Shown piece after piece: positions 15,788 through 24,167 of a DNA stretch of 64,000 nucleotides. Position numbers and translations under genes: made by a program. Source of the stretch: Pseudomonas neuropathica (lineage in GTDB: Bacteria; Pseudomonadota; Gammaproteobacteria; Pseudomonadales; Pseudomonadaceae); NCBI RefSeq assembly GCF_015461835.1, contig NZ_JACOPX010000004.1, forward strand, positions 186,001 to 250,000. The letters are read 5' to 3'. The notes below the pieces were generated by a model, which made no database searches, was not told the origin of the DNA, and worked only from the letters and a program-made list of their open reading frames with translations. Position 1 is the stretch's first letter. The number at the start of each line of letters is the position of its first letter.

Positions 15788-17040
15788 CTAGGAATCTTAA
15801 ACAGGCACTGTTCAGTGCCTTGCTGGTGTGGGCTGTGGCCTACCCGGTACTCGGTTTGAAACTGACTATCGTCGGCATCAACCTGGAAGTGCACAACACC
15901 AGCTCGACCGTGCTGGCGACCATCGCCATCTGTTCGGTACTGATGTTCCTGCGCGTGCTGTTCAACCAGCAGATCAGCAAAGCCTGGCGCGCGTCGCCGG
16001 GCCTGCCGCTGATTCCGGCCAAGGCGAGTAACTTCCTCACTCTGCCAACCACCCAGCGTTATTTCATCATTGCGCTGATCCTGGTGGCGCTGGTGTGGCC
16101 GTTCTTCGGCTCCCGTGGCGCGGTGGACATCGCGACGCTGATCCTGATCTACGTGATGCTTGGCCTAGGCCTGAACATCGTCGTCGGTCTGGCCGGTCTG
16201 CTTGACCTCGGTTACGTCGGCTTCTACGCCGTCGGCGCCTACAGCTACGCGCTGCTGTCGCACTACTACGGCCTGAGCTTCTGGATCTGCCTGCCGATTG
16301 CCGGCCTGATGGCGGCGACGTTCGGCTTCCTGCTGGGCTTCCCGGTGCTGCGTTTGCGCGGCGACTATCTGGCGATCGTGACCCTCGGTTTCGGCGAGAT
16401 CATCCGTCTGTTCCTGCGTAACCTGACCGACATCACCGGTGGCCCGAACGGCATCAGCAATATCGAGAAACCGACGTTCTTCGGCCTGACCTTCGAGCGT
16501 AAAGCGGCGGAAGGCATGCAAACCTTCCACGAGTATTTCGGCCTGCAATACAACTCGATCAACAAGGTGATTTTCCTCTACCTGGTTGCGCTGTTGCTGG
16601 CGCTGGCGGCACTGTTCGTCATCAACCGTCTGCTGCGCATGCCGATCGGCCGTGCGTGGGAAGCGCTGCGTGAAGATGAAATCGCTTGCCGGGCGCTGGG
16701 TCTGAATCCAACGATCATCAAGCTCTCCGCGTTCACTCTCGGCGCTGCATTCGCCGGTTTCGCCGGTAGCTTCTTCGCTGCGCGTCAGGGTCTGGTGACC
16801 CCGGAGTCGTTCACCTTCATCGAGTCGGCGATCATCCTCGCCATCGTCGTGCTGGGTGGCATGGGCTCGCAACTGGGCGTGATTCTCGCGGCCGTGGTGA
16901 TGATCCTGTTGCCGGAAATGATGCGTGAGTTCAGCGAGTACCGCATGTTGATGTTCGGTGCCCTGATGGTGTTGATGATGATCTGGCGTCCACAAGGTCT
17001 GCTGCCGATGCAACGCCCACACATGGAGTTGCGCAAATGA
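15784..17040 (+). CDS. braE: Branched-chain amino-acid ABC transporter permease (LivM type)
   Basis: This 418-residue permease is the heteromeric partner of BraD. The N-terminal extension (residues 1-110, with two helices and a polar stretch) is usual for the Pseudomonas/E. coli LivM type. The core has [20 protein letters not shown] near 125 and [20 protein letters not shown] near 290, the loop that docks onto the ATPase. The start overlaps braD and the end overlaps braF by 4 bp, so the whole set is tightly coupled. Confidence 0.95.
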   Translation: MTRNLKQALFSALLVWAVAYPVLGLKLTIVGINLEVHNTSSTVLATIAICSVLMFLRVLFNQQISKAWRASPGLPLIPAKASNFLTLPTTQRYFIIALILVALVWPFFGSRGAVDIATLILIYVMLGLGLNIVVGLAGLLDLGYVGFYAVGAYSYALLSHYYGLSFWICLPIAGLMAATFGFLLGFPVLRLRGDYLAIVTLGFGEIIRLFLRNLTDITGGPNGISNIEKPTFFGLTFERKAAEGMQTFHEYFGLQYNSINKVIFLYLVALLLALAALFVINRLLRMPIGRAWEALREDEIACRALGLNPTIIKLSAFTLGAAFAGFAGSFFAARQGLVTPESFTFIESAIILAIVVLGGMGSQLGVILAAVVMILLPEMMREFSEYRMLMFGALMVLMMIWRPQGLLPMQRPHMELRK

Positions 17041-17804
17041 GCCGCGAGATCCTTAAAGTCGAAAACCTGAGCATGCGCTTCGGCGGCTTGCTGGCGGTCA
17101 ACGGTGTGGCCCTGACCGTCAAAGAGAAACAGGTGGTTGCATTGATCGGGCCGAACGGCGCGGGCAAGACCACTGTGTTCAACTGCCTGACTGGTTTCTA
17201 TCAGCCCACCGGCGGCAGCATCCTTTTGGACGGCGAGCCGATTCAGGGCCTGCCGGGCCACAAGATCGCCCTCAAAGGCGTGGTGCGCACCTTCCAGAAC
17301 GTGCGTTTGTTCAAGGACATGACGGCGGTCGAGAACCTGTTGATCGCCCAGCACCGTCACCTGAACACCAACTTCCTGGCCGGTCTGTTCAAGACCCCGG
17401 CGTTCCGCAAAAGCGAGCGCGAGGCCATGGAGTTTGCCGAGTACTGGCTGGAAAAGGTCAACCTCAAAGAGTTCGCCAACCGTACCGCCGGCACCCTGGC
17501 CTACGGTCAGCAACGGCGTCTGGAAATCGCCCGCTGCATGATGACCCGTCCACGGATCCTCATGCTCGACGAACCGGCCGCCGGTCTGAACCCGAAGGAA
17601 ACCGAAGACCTCAAGGCGCTGATCAGCGTGCTGCGCGAAGAGCACAACGTCACCGTGCTGCTGATCGAACACGACATGAAACTGGTCATGAGCATTTCCG
17701 ACCACATCGTCGTGATCAACCAGGGCACGCCTCTGGCCGACGGCACACCGGAACAGATCCGCGACAATCCTGAAGTGATCAAAGCCTACCTGGGGGAAGC
17801 GTAA
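17037..17804 (+). CDS. braF: Branched-chain amino-acid ABC transporter ATPase (LivG type)
   Basis: This 255-residue cytoplasmic ATPase powers BraDE. It has Walker A GPNGAGKT near residue 38, Q-loop FQNVRLF, signature [14 protein letters not shown] near 158, Walker [13 protein letters not shown], and the H-loop IEHDMKLVM. The insertion and the C-terminal [20 protein letters not shown] are characteristic of LivG. Its start overlaps braE by 4 bp and braG begins one base after its stop. Confidence 0.96.
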   Translation: MSREILKVENLSMRFGGLLAVNGVALTVKEKQVVALIGPNGAGKTTVFNCLTGFYQPTGGSILLDGEPIQGLPGHKIALKGVVRTFQNVRLFKDMTAVENLLIAQHRHLNTNFLAGLFKTPAFRKSEREAMEFAEYWLEKVNLKEFANRTAGTLAYGQQRRLEIARCMMTRPRILMLDEPAAGLNPKETEDLKALISVLREEHNVTVLLIEHDMKLVMSISDHIVVINQGTPLADGTPEQIRDNPEVIKAYLGEA

Positions 17805-18506
17805 ATGCTGCAGTTCGAAAACGTTTCCACCTTCTACGGCAAGATCCAGGCCCTGCACAGCGTCAACGTCGAAGTCCGTCAGGGCGAGATCGTGACCCTG
17901 ATCGGTGCCAACGGTGCCGGCAAGTCCACGCTGCTGATGACGCTCTGCGGTTCACCGCAAGCGCACAGCGGCAGCATCCGTTACATGGGTGAGGAACTGG
18001 TCGGCCAGGACTCGTCGCAGATCATGCGCAAAAGCATCGCCGTGGTGCCGGAAGGTCGTCGGGTATTCGCCCGTCTGACCGTTGAAGAAAACCTCTCCAT
18101 GGGCGGCTTCTTCACCGACAAGGGCGACTATCAGGAACAAATGGACAAGGTGCTCGGCCTGTTCCCGCGCCTGAAAGAACGCTTTAACCAGCGCGGCGGC
18201 ACCATGTCCGGCGGCGAACAGCAAATGCTCGCCATCGGCCGCGCGCTGATGAGCAAGCCCAAACTGTTGCTGCTCGACGAGCCGTCGCTGGGCCTGGCAC
18301 CGATCATCATCCAGCAGATTTTCGACATCATCGAAATGCTGCGCAAGGACGGTGTGACGGTGTTCCTGGTTGAGCAGAACGCCAACCAGGCGCTGAAAAT
18401 CGCTGACCGCGCGTACGTTCTGGAGAACGGCCGTGTGGTCATGCAAGGCACCGGTGAAGCGCTGCTGACCGACCCGAAAGTACGCGAGGCGTATCTCGGC
18501 GGTTGA
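17805..18506 (+). CDS. braG: Branched-chain amino-acid ABC transporter ATPase (LivF type)
   Basis: This 233-residue second ATPase pairs with BraF. It has Walker A GANGAGKST near residue 36, signature MSGGEQQMLAIGRAL near 137, Walker B LLLLDEPSLGLAP, and the H-loop VEQNANQAL. The short length and the EGRRVFARLTVEENL string after the Q-loop are typical of LivF. It is the last gene of the operon and is followed within 20 bp by a strong terminator. Confidence 0.96.
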   Translation: MLQFENVSTFYGKIQALHSVNVEVRQGEIVTLIGANGAGKSTLLMTLCGSPQAHSGSIRYMGEELVGQDSSQIMRKSIAVVPEGRRVFARLTVEENLSMGGFFTDKGDYQEQMDKVLGLFPRLKERFNQRGGTMSGGEQQMLAIGRALMSKPKLLLLDEPSLGLAPIIIQQIFDIIEMLRKDGVTVFLVEQNANQALKIADRAYVLENGRVVMQGTGEALLTDPKVREAYLGG

Positions 18507-18525
18507 TACATGTCGCCAAACAGAA

Positions 18526-18547
18526 AAACGGCCTTCGGGCCGTTTTT
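18526..18547 (+). terminator. Terminator of the bra operon
   Basis: AAACGGCC-TTCG-GGCCGTTT is an 8-bp stem with the stable TTCG tetraloop, followed by a run of T. Confidence 0.93.
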
Positions 18548-18587
18548 TTGTGCCTGCACGATTTTCAGATTCTCCAAAAATCCCTTG

Positions 18588-18674
18588 TAGGAGTGAGCCT
18601 GCTCGCGATGGCGTCGTGTCATTCAACATCGCCAGTATCTGACATGACGCCATCGCGAGCAGGCTCACGCCTAA
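18588..18674. repeat. REP pair (REPIN), GAGTGAGCCTGCTCGCGA family
   Basis: GTAGGAGTGAGCCTGCTCGC and its inverted copy near 18653-18674 enclose about 40 bases. The pair lies between the bra terminator and the bufferin operon. Confidence 0.88.
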
Positions 18675-18798
18675 AGGATTCTGCGTTTTTCCAAAAAGAT
18701 TTTGAGCGGGCTGTAACGCAACGCCACCTCGTTTCTCTAGAGGGACAAGCAAGCGCAATCGCGCTTGTAAAAACCCTGAACAAGACTGGAGAAACATC

Positions 18799-19104
18799 AT
18801 GACTGCTACCACTCGCACCCTGTCCGCCACTGCCCTGGTCCTGGCCCTCGGTTCTGCCCTGAGCATGGCTGCTGTATCGACCGTCCACGCCGCTGACGCC
18901 GACATGGAAAAATGCTTCGGCGTGGCCATGAAAGGTCACAACGATTGCGCCGCAGGCGCAGGCACCACTTGTGCCGGCACGTCGAAAATGGACTACCAGG
19001 CCAACGCCTGGAAACTGGTTCCGAAAGGCACTTGCGCCACCACCGAGAGCAAGACCTCGCCGACCGGTTTCGGTCAGATGGAAGCCTTCAAAGCCAAGTC
19101 CTGA
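18799..19104 (+). CDS. bufA1: BufA1-type bufferin precursor (DUF2282)
   Basis: This 101-residue exported precursor has a signal peptide at about residues 1-31, ending STVHAADA. The mature part has four cysteines (39, 50, 58, 79) in the DUF2282 pattern [20 protein letters not shown] then CAG and KGTCAT. In described bufferin systems the cysteines of such precursors are modified by an MNIO enzyme, and the exported peptide sequesters copper. Here the maturase and partner follow directly, so the role is inferred from family and context. GGAGAAAC precedes the start. It heads a four-gene operon. Confidence 0.88.
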   Translation: MTATTRTLSATALVLALGSALSMAAVSTVHAADADMEKCFGVAMKGHNDCAAGAGTTCAGTSKMDYQANAWKLVPKGTCATTESKTSPTGFGQMEAFKAKS

Positions 19105-19129
19105 TCCGCGAACTGCCTGAGTGACGATC

Positions 19130-20017
19130 ATGCTCACCCTCAATGACCATGCCCAACCCCGCACTCAGGCAGCCCTCACCGGGCTCCCGCCCCGTGCCGG
19201 GCTGGGACTCAAGACCGGGCACTTTCGTGAAGTGCTCGGCTCATCACCGGACATCGGCTTCTTCGAAGTCCACGCTGAAAACTACATGGTGGCCGGCGGT
19301 CCGTTTCATCATTTTCTCGGTTTGATCCGCGAGCAGTATCCGCTCTCGCTGCACGGTGTCGGCTTGTCCATCGGTGCTGAAGGGCCGCTGGATAAACAAC
19401 ATCTTCAACGCCTTGCCGAGCTGATTCGGCGCTATCAACCGCAAGCCTTTTCCGAACATCTGGCCTGGTCGAGCCACGGCCCGGTGTTTCTCAATGATCT
19501 GTTGCCGCTGGCCTATGACACGCCGACGCTGAACCGTGTCTGCGAGCATATCGATCAGGTGCAGAACACCCTCCAACGACCCATGCTGCTGGAGAATCCG
19601 GCAACCTATCTGGCGTTCGAGCGCTCGACGATCGATGAAGCAGACTTCATCGCAGAGGTCATCCGCCGCAGCGGCTGTGGCCTGTTGCTCGACGTCAACA
19701 ATGTCTACGTTTCCTGCGTGAACCATCAGCGTGATCCGTTGGCGTATCTCGATGCCCTGCCCCTGCACAGTGTCGGCGAGATTCACCTGGCCGGGTTTGC
19801 CGAAGATAGCGACAGCCTCGGCGACCGTTTGCTGATCGATGATCACGGCGCGCCGATCGATCAAGCCGTCTGGGGTTTGTACCGGCAAGCACTGCAGCGC
19901 ATCGGCCCGGTGGCGACATTGATCGAACGCGACAATCAAGTGCCGGCGTTCGCAGTGCTACTGGCCGAGGCGCGACAGGCTGATGCGCTTTTGCGCAATG
20001 CCGGAGGCCGCACATGA
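19130..20017 (+). CDS. bufB1: BufB-type MNIO maturase (DUF692)
   Basis: This 295-residue TIM-barrel protein is of the multinuclear non-heme iron oxidase family (DUF692/MNIO), which modifies cysteines in ribosomal precursor peptides. Visible features are the start region [17 protein letters not shown], then [41 protein letters not shown] and LDVNNVYVS. Its His, Glu, Asp and Asn residues build the iron cluster in this family. ATG at 19130 is preferred because GAG lies 8 bases before it; a GTG nine bases upstream is possible. The 3' end overlaps bufC by 4 bp. Confidence 0.9.
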   Translation: MLTLNDHAQPRTQAALTGLPPRAGLGLKTGHFREVLGSSPDIGFFEVHAENYMVAGGPFHHFLGLIREQYPLSLHGVGLSIGAEGPLDKQHLQRLAELIRRYQPQAFSEHLAWSSHGPVFLNDLLPLAYDTPTLNRVCEHIDQVQNTLQRPMLLENPATYLAFERSTIDEADFIAEVIRRSGCGLLLDVNNVYVSCVNHQRDPLAYLDALPLHSVGEIHLAGFAEDSDSLGDRLLIDDHGAPIDQAVWGLYRQALQRIGPVATLIERDNQVPAFAVLLAEARQADALLRNAGGRT

Positions 20018-20772
20018 GCACTCAACGCGCTTTCGCTGTGGCGCTCATCGACACCCGGCTGCCCTGCCCCGAAGGTCTGTGCAGTGCCAATGGCGCTGAT
20101 CCGGCGAGCCGTTTCGCGGTGTATCGCAACAATGTGCAGGGCTCGCTGATCAATGCGTTAGGCGACAGCTACCCGGTGGTTGTGCAATTGGTGGGCGAAG
20201 AATTCTTCCGCGCCATGGCGGCCGTTTTCGTACAACAGCAACCGCCGCAAAGTCGGTTGATGAGCCGCTACGGCGAACAATTTGCGGACTTCATCGCAGC
20301 GTTTGAACCGGCCGGCAGCGTGCCTTATCTGGCCGACGTGGCGCGCCTTGAGCACCTGCGTACCCTCGCCTATCACGCCGCCGACGCCCTGCCCGTCCGG
20401 CCAGAGGAAATCACGGCAGCACTGACTGATGCGCAAACACTGAGTGAGTTGCGCCTGGACCTTCATCCCTCCCTGCACCTGCTCGACTCAACCTATGCCG
20501 TGGTGGCGATCTGGGGCGCACATCAACACGACGCGACGCTGGAGGGCGTCGGCATCAACCAAAGGCAACACGCGCTGGTGTTGCGCAATGGCCTGGACGT
20601 CGAAGTGTTTGCCCTAGATTCCGGCGCCAGCACGTTTATCCGCAATCTGATCGATGGCCAGCCACTGCTGAAAGCGGCGGAAAACAGCCCTGAGTTCGAC
20701 CTCGCGCAAACCCTCGGCTTGCTGATCGCGCACAACGTCATTACCCACTTGAATAACAAGGAATTGCCATGA
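20014..20772 (+). CDS. bufC1: BufC-type partner protein (DUF2063)
   Basis: This 252-residue protein carries a DUF2063 putative DNA-binding-like domain in its N-terminal half: [20 protein letters not shown] near 30-50, [18 protein letters not shown], and [18 protein letters not shown] near 105. The family always accompanies DUF692 enzymes and acts as a partner that helps recruit the precursor peptide. The C-terminal half is less conserved. It is coupled on both sides by 4-bp overlaps, which supports one complex with BufB. Confidence 0.88.
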   Translation: MSTQRAFAVALIDTRLPCPEGLCSANGADPASRFAVYRNNVQGSLINALGDSYPVVVQLVGEEFFRAMAAVFVQQQPPQSRLMSRYGEQFADFIAAFEPAGSVPYLADVARLEHLRTLAYHAADALPVRPEEITAALTDAQTLSELRLDLHPSLHLLDSTYAVVAIWGAHQHDATLEGVGINQRQHALVLRNGLDVEVFALDSGASTFIRNLIDGQPLLKAAENSPEFDLAQTLGLLIAHNVITHLNNKELP

Positions 20773-21245
20773 AAACGCTAATCACCCGCGCCATCGCGCT
20801 GCTGGAAAAAATCCCCCGCAGCCTGATCGCGTTCATTGCGCGTTTCTCGATTGCCGCGGTGTTCTGGAAATCAGGACAGACCAAGGTTGAAGGTTTGGCC
20901 ATTGATTTGATTGACGGCACTTTTCAACTCGGCTGGCCACGTCTGGCCGACTCGACGATTCCGTTGTTCAAGAGCGAATACCAAGTGCCGTTATTGTCGC
21001 CAGAGATTGCCGCGCACATGGCCGCGTTCGCCGAGCACTTTTTTCCGCTGTTGATCCTGATCGGCTTCGCTACGCGTTTTTCGGCGTTGGCGCTGTTGGG
21101 GATGACCCTGACCATTCAACTGTTTGTGTATCCCGATGCGTATCCGACTCACGGCACTTGGGCGGCGGTGTTGCTGTACCTGATGGCGACCGGGCCGGGC
21201 AAGTTGTCGATTGATCATCTGATCGCCCGCCATTTCTCCAACTGA
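20769..21245 (+). CDS. DoxX family membrane protein of the bufferin operon
   Basis: This 158-residue inner-membrane protein has four predicted helices. The DoxX signature is seen in LIAFIARFSIAAVFWKSGQT near residue 20 and in AEHFFPLLILIGFATRFSAL near 90. DoxX proteins often close DUF2282-DUF692-DUF2063 operons; their role there is not settled (redox or membrane partner). The start overlaps the bufC stop by 4 bp. A solo REP copy follows the stop. Confidence 0.88.
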   Translation: MKTLITRAIALLEKIPRSLIAFIARFSIAAVFWKSGQTKVEGLAIDLIDGTFQLGWPRLADSTIPLFKSEYQVPLLSPEIAAHMAAFAEHFFPLLILIGFATRFSALALLGMTLTIQLFVYPDAYPTHGTWAAVLLYLMATGPGKLSIDHLIARHFSN

Positions 21246-21253
21246 ATGCCGAC

Positions 21254-21285
21254 CTGTAGGAGCTGCCGAAGGCTGCTCCTACATG
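21254..21285. repeat. Solitary short REP element
   Basis: CTGTAGGAGCTGCCGAAGGC followed at once by TGCTCCTACA resembles the 1744 family with the central spacer deleted, leaving one compact palindrome. Confidence 0.65.
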
Positions 21286-21303
21286 GGGTTTATGTGCATA
21301 TGA

Positions 21304-22218
21304 TCAGCGCTGAAGGCGATCCAGCGCCTCACCGCTGCGTTTGAACCAGCCGATCAGATAGTCAGCGAGTACTTGCGTGCGCTTCGGCAGTCCGCCCTGA
21401 TACGGATGCACCAGGTACATCGGCATGCGCCGGGTCTGAAAGTCGCGCAGGAGCCAGCGCAATCGGCCGTCAGCCAATTCTGCTTGCAGCAGATAAGAAG
21501 GCAACCGCGCAATCCCGGCGCCCGCCAGTGCGGCTTTCTTGAGCAAGCTGTAATGGTTGCTGGCGAACGGTCCTGACACCCGCACCCGCAGCAATTCATG
21601 CTGCTGGTGATAAAGCCATTCCTCCCGCCCGCTGTAGTGGCTGTTGAGCAAACACCGATGCTCGGCCAGTGCCTGCGGGGTCAACGGTTCACCGAAGCGC
21701 TCAAGGTAAGCCGGGCTCGCGCAGGTCATTTCCTGCCATGCCAGTAACGGTTTGGCGACCAGTCGCTCGTCGTTGGCCACTTCGCTGCGGATTGCCAGAT
21801 CAAAGCCGTCCCGAGACAGATCGCGGTAACTGTTATTCAACTCCAGCTCGATCTGCACCTCGGGGTATTTGTGCGAGAACTCCAACAACAGACCATCAAA
21901 GAAGGTTTCGCCCAATGACACCGGCACCGTCATGCGCACCGGTCCGGCCATATCGTCCTTCAACCGCGCCAAGGCCTGACGCGCCTTTTCCACCTGGACG
22001 ACCAATGCCTGGGCCTGCGGCAACAATGCTGCGCCGGCGGCGGTCAGGCTCAAGCGCCGGGTGGTGCGTTGCAGCAGCACCACGGAAAACTGTGCTTCGA
22101 GCTGACTGATGCGTTTGGACAACTGACCCTTGCTGCAGCCCAACTGCTGCGCCGCCAGGGTAAAACTGCCCGCTTCGATCAACACCGCGAAGGCCGCCAG
22201 ATCATCCATTTCGCTCAT
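21304..22218 (-). CDS. LysR family transcriptional regulator
   Basis: This 304-residue regulator has an N-terminal winged helix-turn-helix (about residues 4-62: DDLAAFAVLIEAGSFTLAAQ, GCSKGQLSKRISQLE) and a C-terminal effector-binding domain of the CrgA/DsdC-like sort that includes GETFFDGLLLEFSHKYPEVQ. The start at 22218 is chosen because LysR proteins begin a few residues before this helix and a GGAAA lies upstream. The gene is divergent from the short-chain dehydrogenase at 22323. The usual LysR arrangement makes that gene its probable target, with operators in the 104-bp gap. Confidence 0.92.
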   Translation of the reverse strand: MSEMDDLAAFAVLIEAGSFTLAAQQLGCSKGQLSKRISQLEAQFSVVLLQRTTRRLSLTAAGAALLPQAQALVVQVEKARQALARLKDDMAGPVRMTVPVSLGETFFDGLLLEFSHKYPEVQIELELNNSYRDLSRDGFDLAIRSEVANDERLVAKPLLAWQEMTCASPAYLERFGEPLTPQALAEHRCLLNSHYSGREEWLYHQQHELLRVRVSGPFASNHYSLLKKAALAGAGIARLPSYLLQAELADGRLRWLLRDFQTRRMPMYLVHPYQGGLPKRTQVLADYLIGWFKRSGEALDRLQR

Positions 22219-22322
22219 GGATTGTTTCCATTTGAAAACCAAAGGTTGCCCATTAGCGCGCTTATCCACAGAAAAAACCACTCTAGACTGAAACCTCGTT
22301 CAATCACTTGAGGTACAGCACG

Positions 22323-22922
22323 ATGAAGATTCTGTTGATAGGCGCCGGCGGCACCATTGGTACGGCGGTGGACAAAGAACTGTCGCAACGCCATGAAGTC
22401 ATCCGCATTGGCCGCACCAGCGGTGACTTGCAGGTGGATATCAGCGACAGCGCATCGATCCGCAAACTGTTCGAAAAGACTGGCAAGTTCGATGCCCTGG
22501 TGTGCGCCGCCGGCAACGTGACCTTCGCCCCACTGGGCGAGATGACTGAAGACAGCTTCGCCCTCGGACTTAAAGACAAACTGATGGGTCAGGTCAATCT
22601 GCTGCTGATCGGCCGCGAATTCGCCAATGACGGCGCCTCGTTCACCTTCACCACCGGCGTGCTCAGCCACGATCCGATCCGCAGCGGCGCCTCGGCAGCG
22701 CTGGTTAACGGTGCACTGGACAGCTTCGTTCGCGCCGCCGCCATCGAACTGCCACGCGGCCTGCGAGTGAATTCGATCAGCCCGACCGTGCTACTGGAAG
22801 CGATGGGCAGCTACGCCCCGTACTTCCGAGGCTACAAGCCGGTTCCTGCAGCGGACGTAGCGCTGGCCTACGCGAAAAGTGTTGAAGGCCTGCAGACAGG
22901 TCAGACGTTTCACGTAGGCTGA
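22323..22922 (+). CDS. Short-chain dehydrogenase/reductase
   Basis: This 199-residue cytosolic enzyme is a compact SDR. The cofactor loop LIGAGGTIGTAVDKEL (GxxGxxG-like) begins at residue 4. R near 30 follows the second strand and suggests NADPH. CAAGNVTFA stands for the NAG motif. The usual catalytic YxxxK is not evident; the region SAALVNGALDSFVRAAAIEL has no Tyr at the expected place, so it belongs to the atypical SDR group seen in several bacteria. TGAGG lies upstream. It is probably controlled by the divergent LysR protein. The substrate is unknown. Confidence 0.85.
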   Translation: MKILLIGAGGTIGTAVDKELSQRHEVIRIGRTSGDLQVDISDSASIRKLFEKTGKFDALVCAAGNVTFAPLGEMTEDSFALGLKDKLMGQVNLLLIGREFANDGASFTFTTGVLSHDPIRSGASAALVNGALDSFVRAAAIELPRGLRVNSISPTVLLEAMGSYAPYFRGYKPVPAADVALAYAKSVEGLQTGQTFHVG

Positions 22923-22929
22923 GCTTCAT

Positions 22930-23277
22930 TTACTCGATCAAAGTCGGTAACAGGCTTTTGGCAACAGGCCGCGGCATCACGATCCTGAGCAGCCCACCAA
23001 GCTCCGAATGCACTGTAGTTGTTGAAATGTGCTGGCCATTGATCGACAGGTTCAATGGCTGGCCCAGCGCCTCACGACTGATTGCCTTGGCGCGGGCGGT
23101 CGCTTCGGGAGTCAGGGTAACGGAAAGCTGAGCAAAGTCCGGATGGGCGCCCTGATCATCCTTGAGCAGAATTTCCATCCTTGCGAAATCAGCCGCTGAG
23201 GAAAAATTAAGATCGGCAGCCTGGCTGGTGCCAGCGCATGACGTTACCAATAGCAGTATCGCGACCTTCCATTGCAT
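22930..23277 (-). CDS. Small periplasmic protein with a SecD P1 head-like domain
   Basis: This 115-residue exported protein has a signal peptide of about 20 residues (MQWKVAILLLVTSCAGTSQA). The remainder, notably LSVTLTPEATARAKAISREA, then LNLSINGQHISTTTVHSELG, resembles the head subdomain of the SecD P1 periplasmic region. No membrane helix follows, so it is a free-standing periplasmic copy of that fold. Function is unknown. A start three codons upstream (23286) is also possible. It is convergent with the dehydrogenase, with a gap of only 7 bp. Confidence 0.65.
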   Translation of the reverse strand: MQWKVAILLLVTSCAGTSQAADLNFSSAADFARMEILLKDDQGAHPDFAQLSVTLTPEATARAKAISREALGQPLNLSINGQHISTTTVHSELGGLLRIVMPRPVAKSLLPTLIE

Positions 23278-23416
23278 TGAGCGCACCTCGATCCATCAAA
23301 CCAGACAAGCGCAAGACTATGCGGCGACCCCATGCCCAACTCAATAGTGGCCACACAAACCTTGTGATCAGCAGTCAGCCTCAGTAACGTGGCGGCACTT
23401 GTCTGGAGAGCCAAAG

Positions 23417-24070
23417 ATGCGTGTTGCCCGTTCGTTAGTCGTTATTGCCCTGCTGCCATTGTTTGCCGCTTGCCAGTTGTTCGATGGCCAGCGAGAAAGT
23501 GCCTCGCACGTCGGGCAGACGCGGATGCAGGGGCAACTGACCGCTGCTGACGGCAAACTGGTGTTCCAGCCGTGTCAGGATCAGCGTCAACTGGTGGTCA
23601 ATGACATTGGTGGCACCAGCATTCTGCAAGAAGCGGCAACGCTGGCTGATGAGCAAGGCAAACTGTTTGCCGATGTTCGCGGCAAAGTTGCTGGCGATCG
23701 ACTCGACCTGACTCAGCTGTACCGCGTCGAGCGCTCGGGCACGGCTTGCGATGATCCCAACTTCAAACAACTGATCCTGCGCGCGGCCGGCCATGGCCCG
23801 GAATGGAACGTCAAAGTCAGCGGCAAAGGCATGGTCATTGACCGCGCAGGCCAGCCGCCACTCGCGGTGCCCTATGTTGAAGAACAACTGGGCGACGGCC
23901 GCTTCAATCTGAGCAGCGAAGCCAATAACCAGCGCATCGAGTTGTGGGTCGCGCCGCAGCGCTGCGTTGACAGCAGCACCGGCAGCGTGCAGCACATGAG
24001 CGCCGAACTGCGCATCGACGGCCAGGTGCAGCGCGGTTGCGGGTATTTCGGCGGATCGCGCAACGACTGA
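23417..24070 (+). CDS. Putative lipoprotein, 217 aa
   Basis: The N-terminus MRVARSLVVIALLPLFAACQ ends in a lipobox (LFAAC), so the mature protein starts at Cys19 and is lipid-anchored. The body has two similar segments, at about 35-100 and 140-210, each carrying two cysteines and a beta-rich pattern (GQLTAADGKLVFQPCQDQRQ; VEEQLGDGRFNLSSEANNQR). They could form disulfides. It resembles the heat-shock/HslJ-like or COG3650-type envelope lipoproteins, but I cannot assign a family firmly. GGAGAG precedes the start. Confidence 0.75.
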   Translation: MRVARSLVVIALLPLFAACQLFDGQRESASHVGQTRMQGQLTAADGKLVFQPCQDQRQLVVNDIGGTSILQEAATLADEQGKLFADVRGKVAGDRLDLTQLYRVERSGTACDDPNFKQLILRAAGHGPEWNVKVSGKGMVIDRAGQPPLAVPYVEEQLGDGRFNLSSEANNQRIELWVAPQRCVDSSTGSVQHMSAELRIDGQVQRGCGYFGGSRND

Positions 24071-24105
24071 GCGTTTTAGCCTCACCGGATCCGGCCTTTG
24101 CGGCT

Positions 24106-24111
24106 TATAAT
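24106..24111 (+). promoter_or_regulatory. Candidate -10 box
   Basis: A perfect TATAAT lies 57 bp before the flavoprotein gene at 24168. No good -35 hexamer is seen 17 bp upstream. Confidence 0.35.
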
Positions 24112-24167
24112 CGCGGCCTTCAAACGCCCTGGCGCAGTTGTGCGCCCCGCGAACCCGGATCCTCGCC

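Noticed and set aside
18712..18740. An ECF sigma-factor promoter before bufA1 (GTAACG ... CGTTT)
   Set aside because: The two elements are only 11 bp apart, shorter than the usual 15-17, so the call is not supported as it stands.
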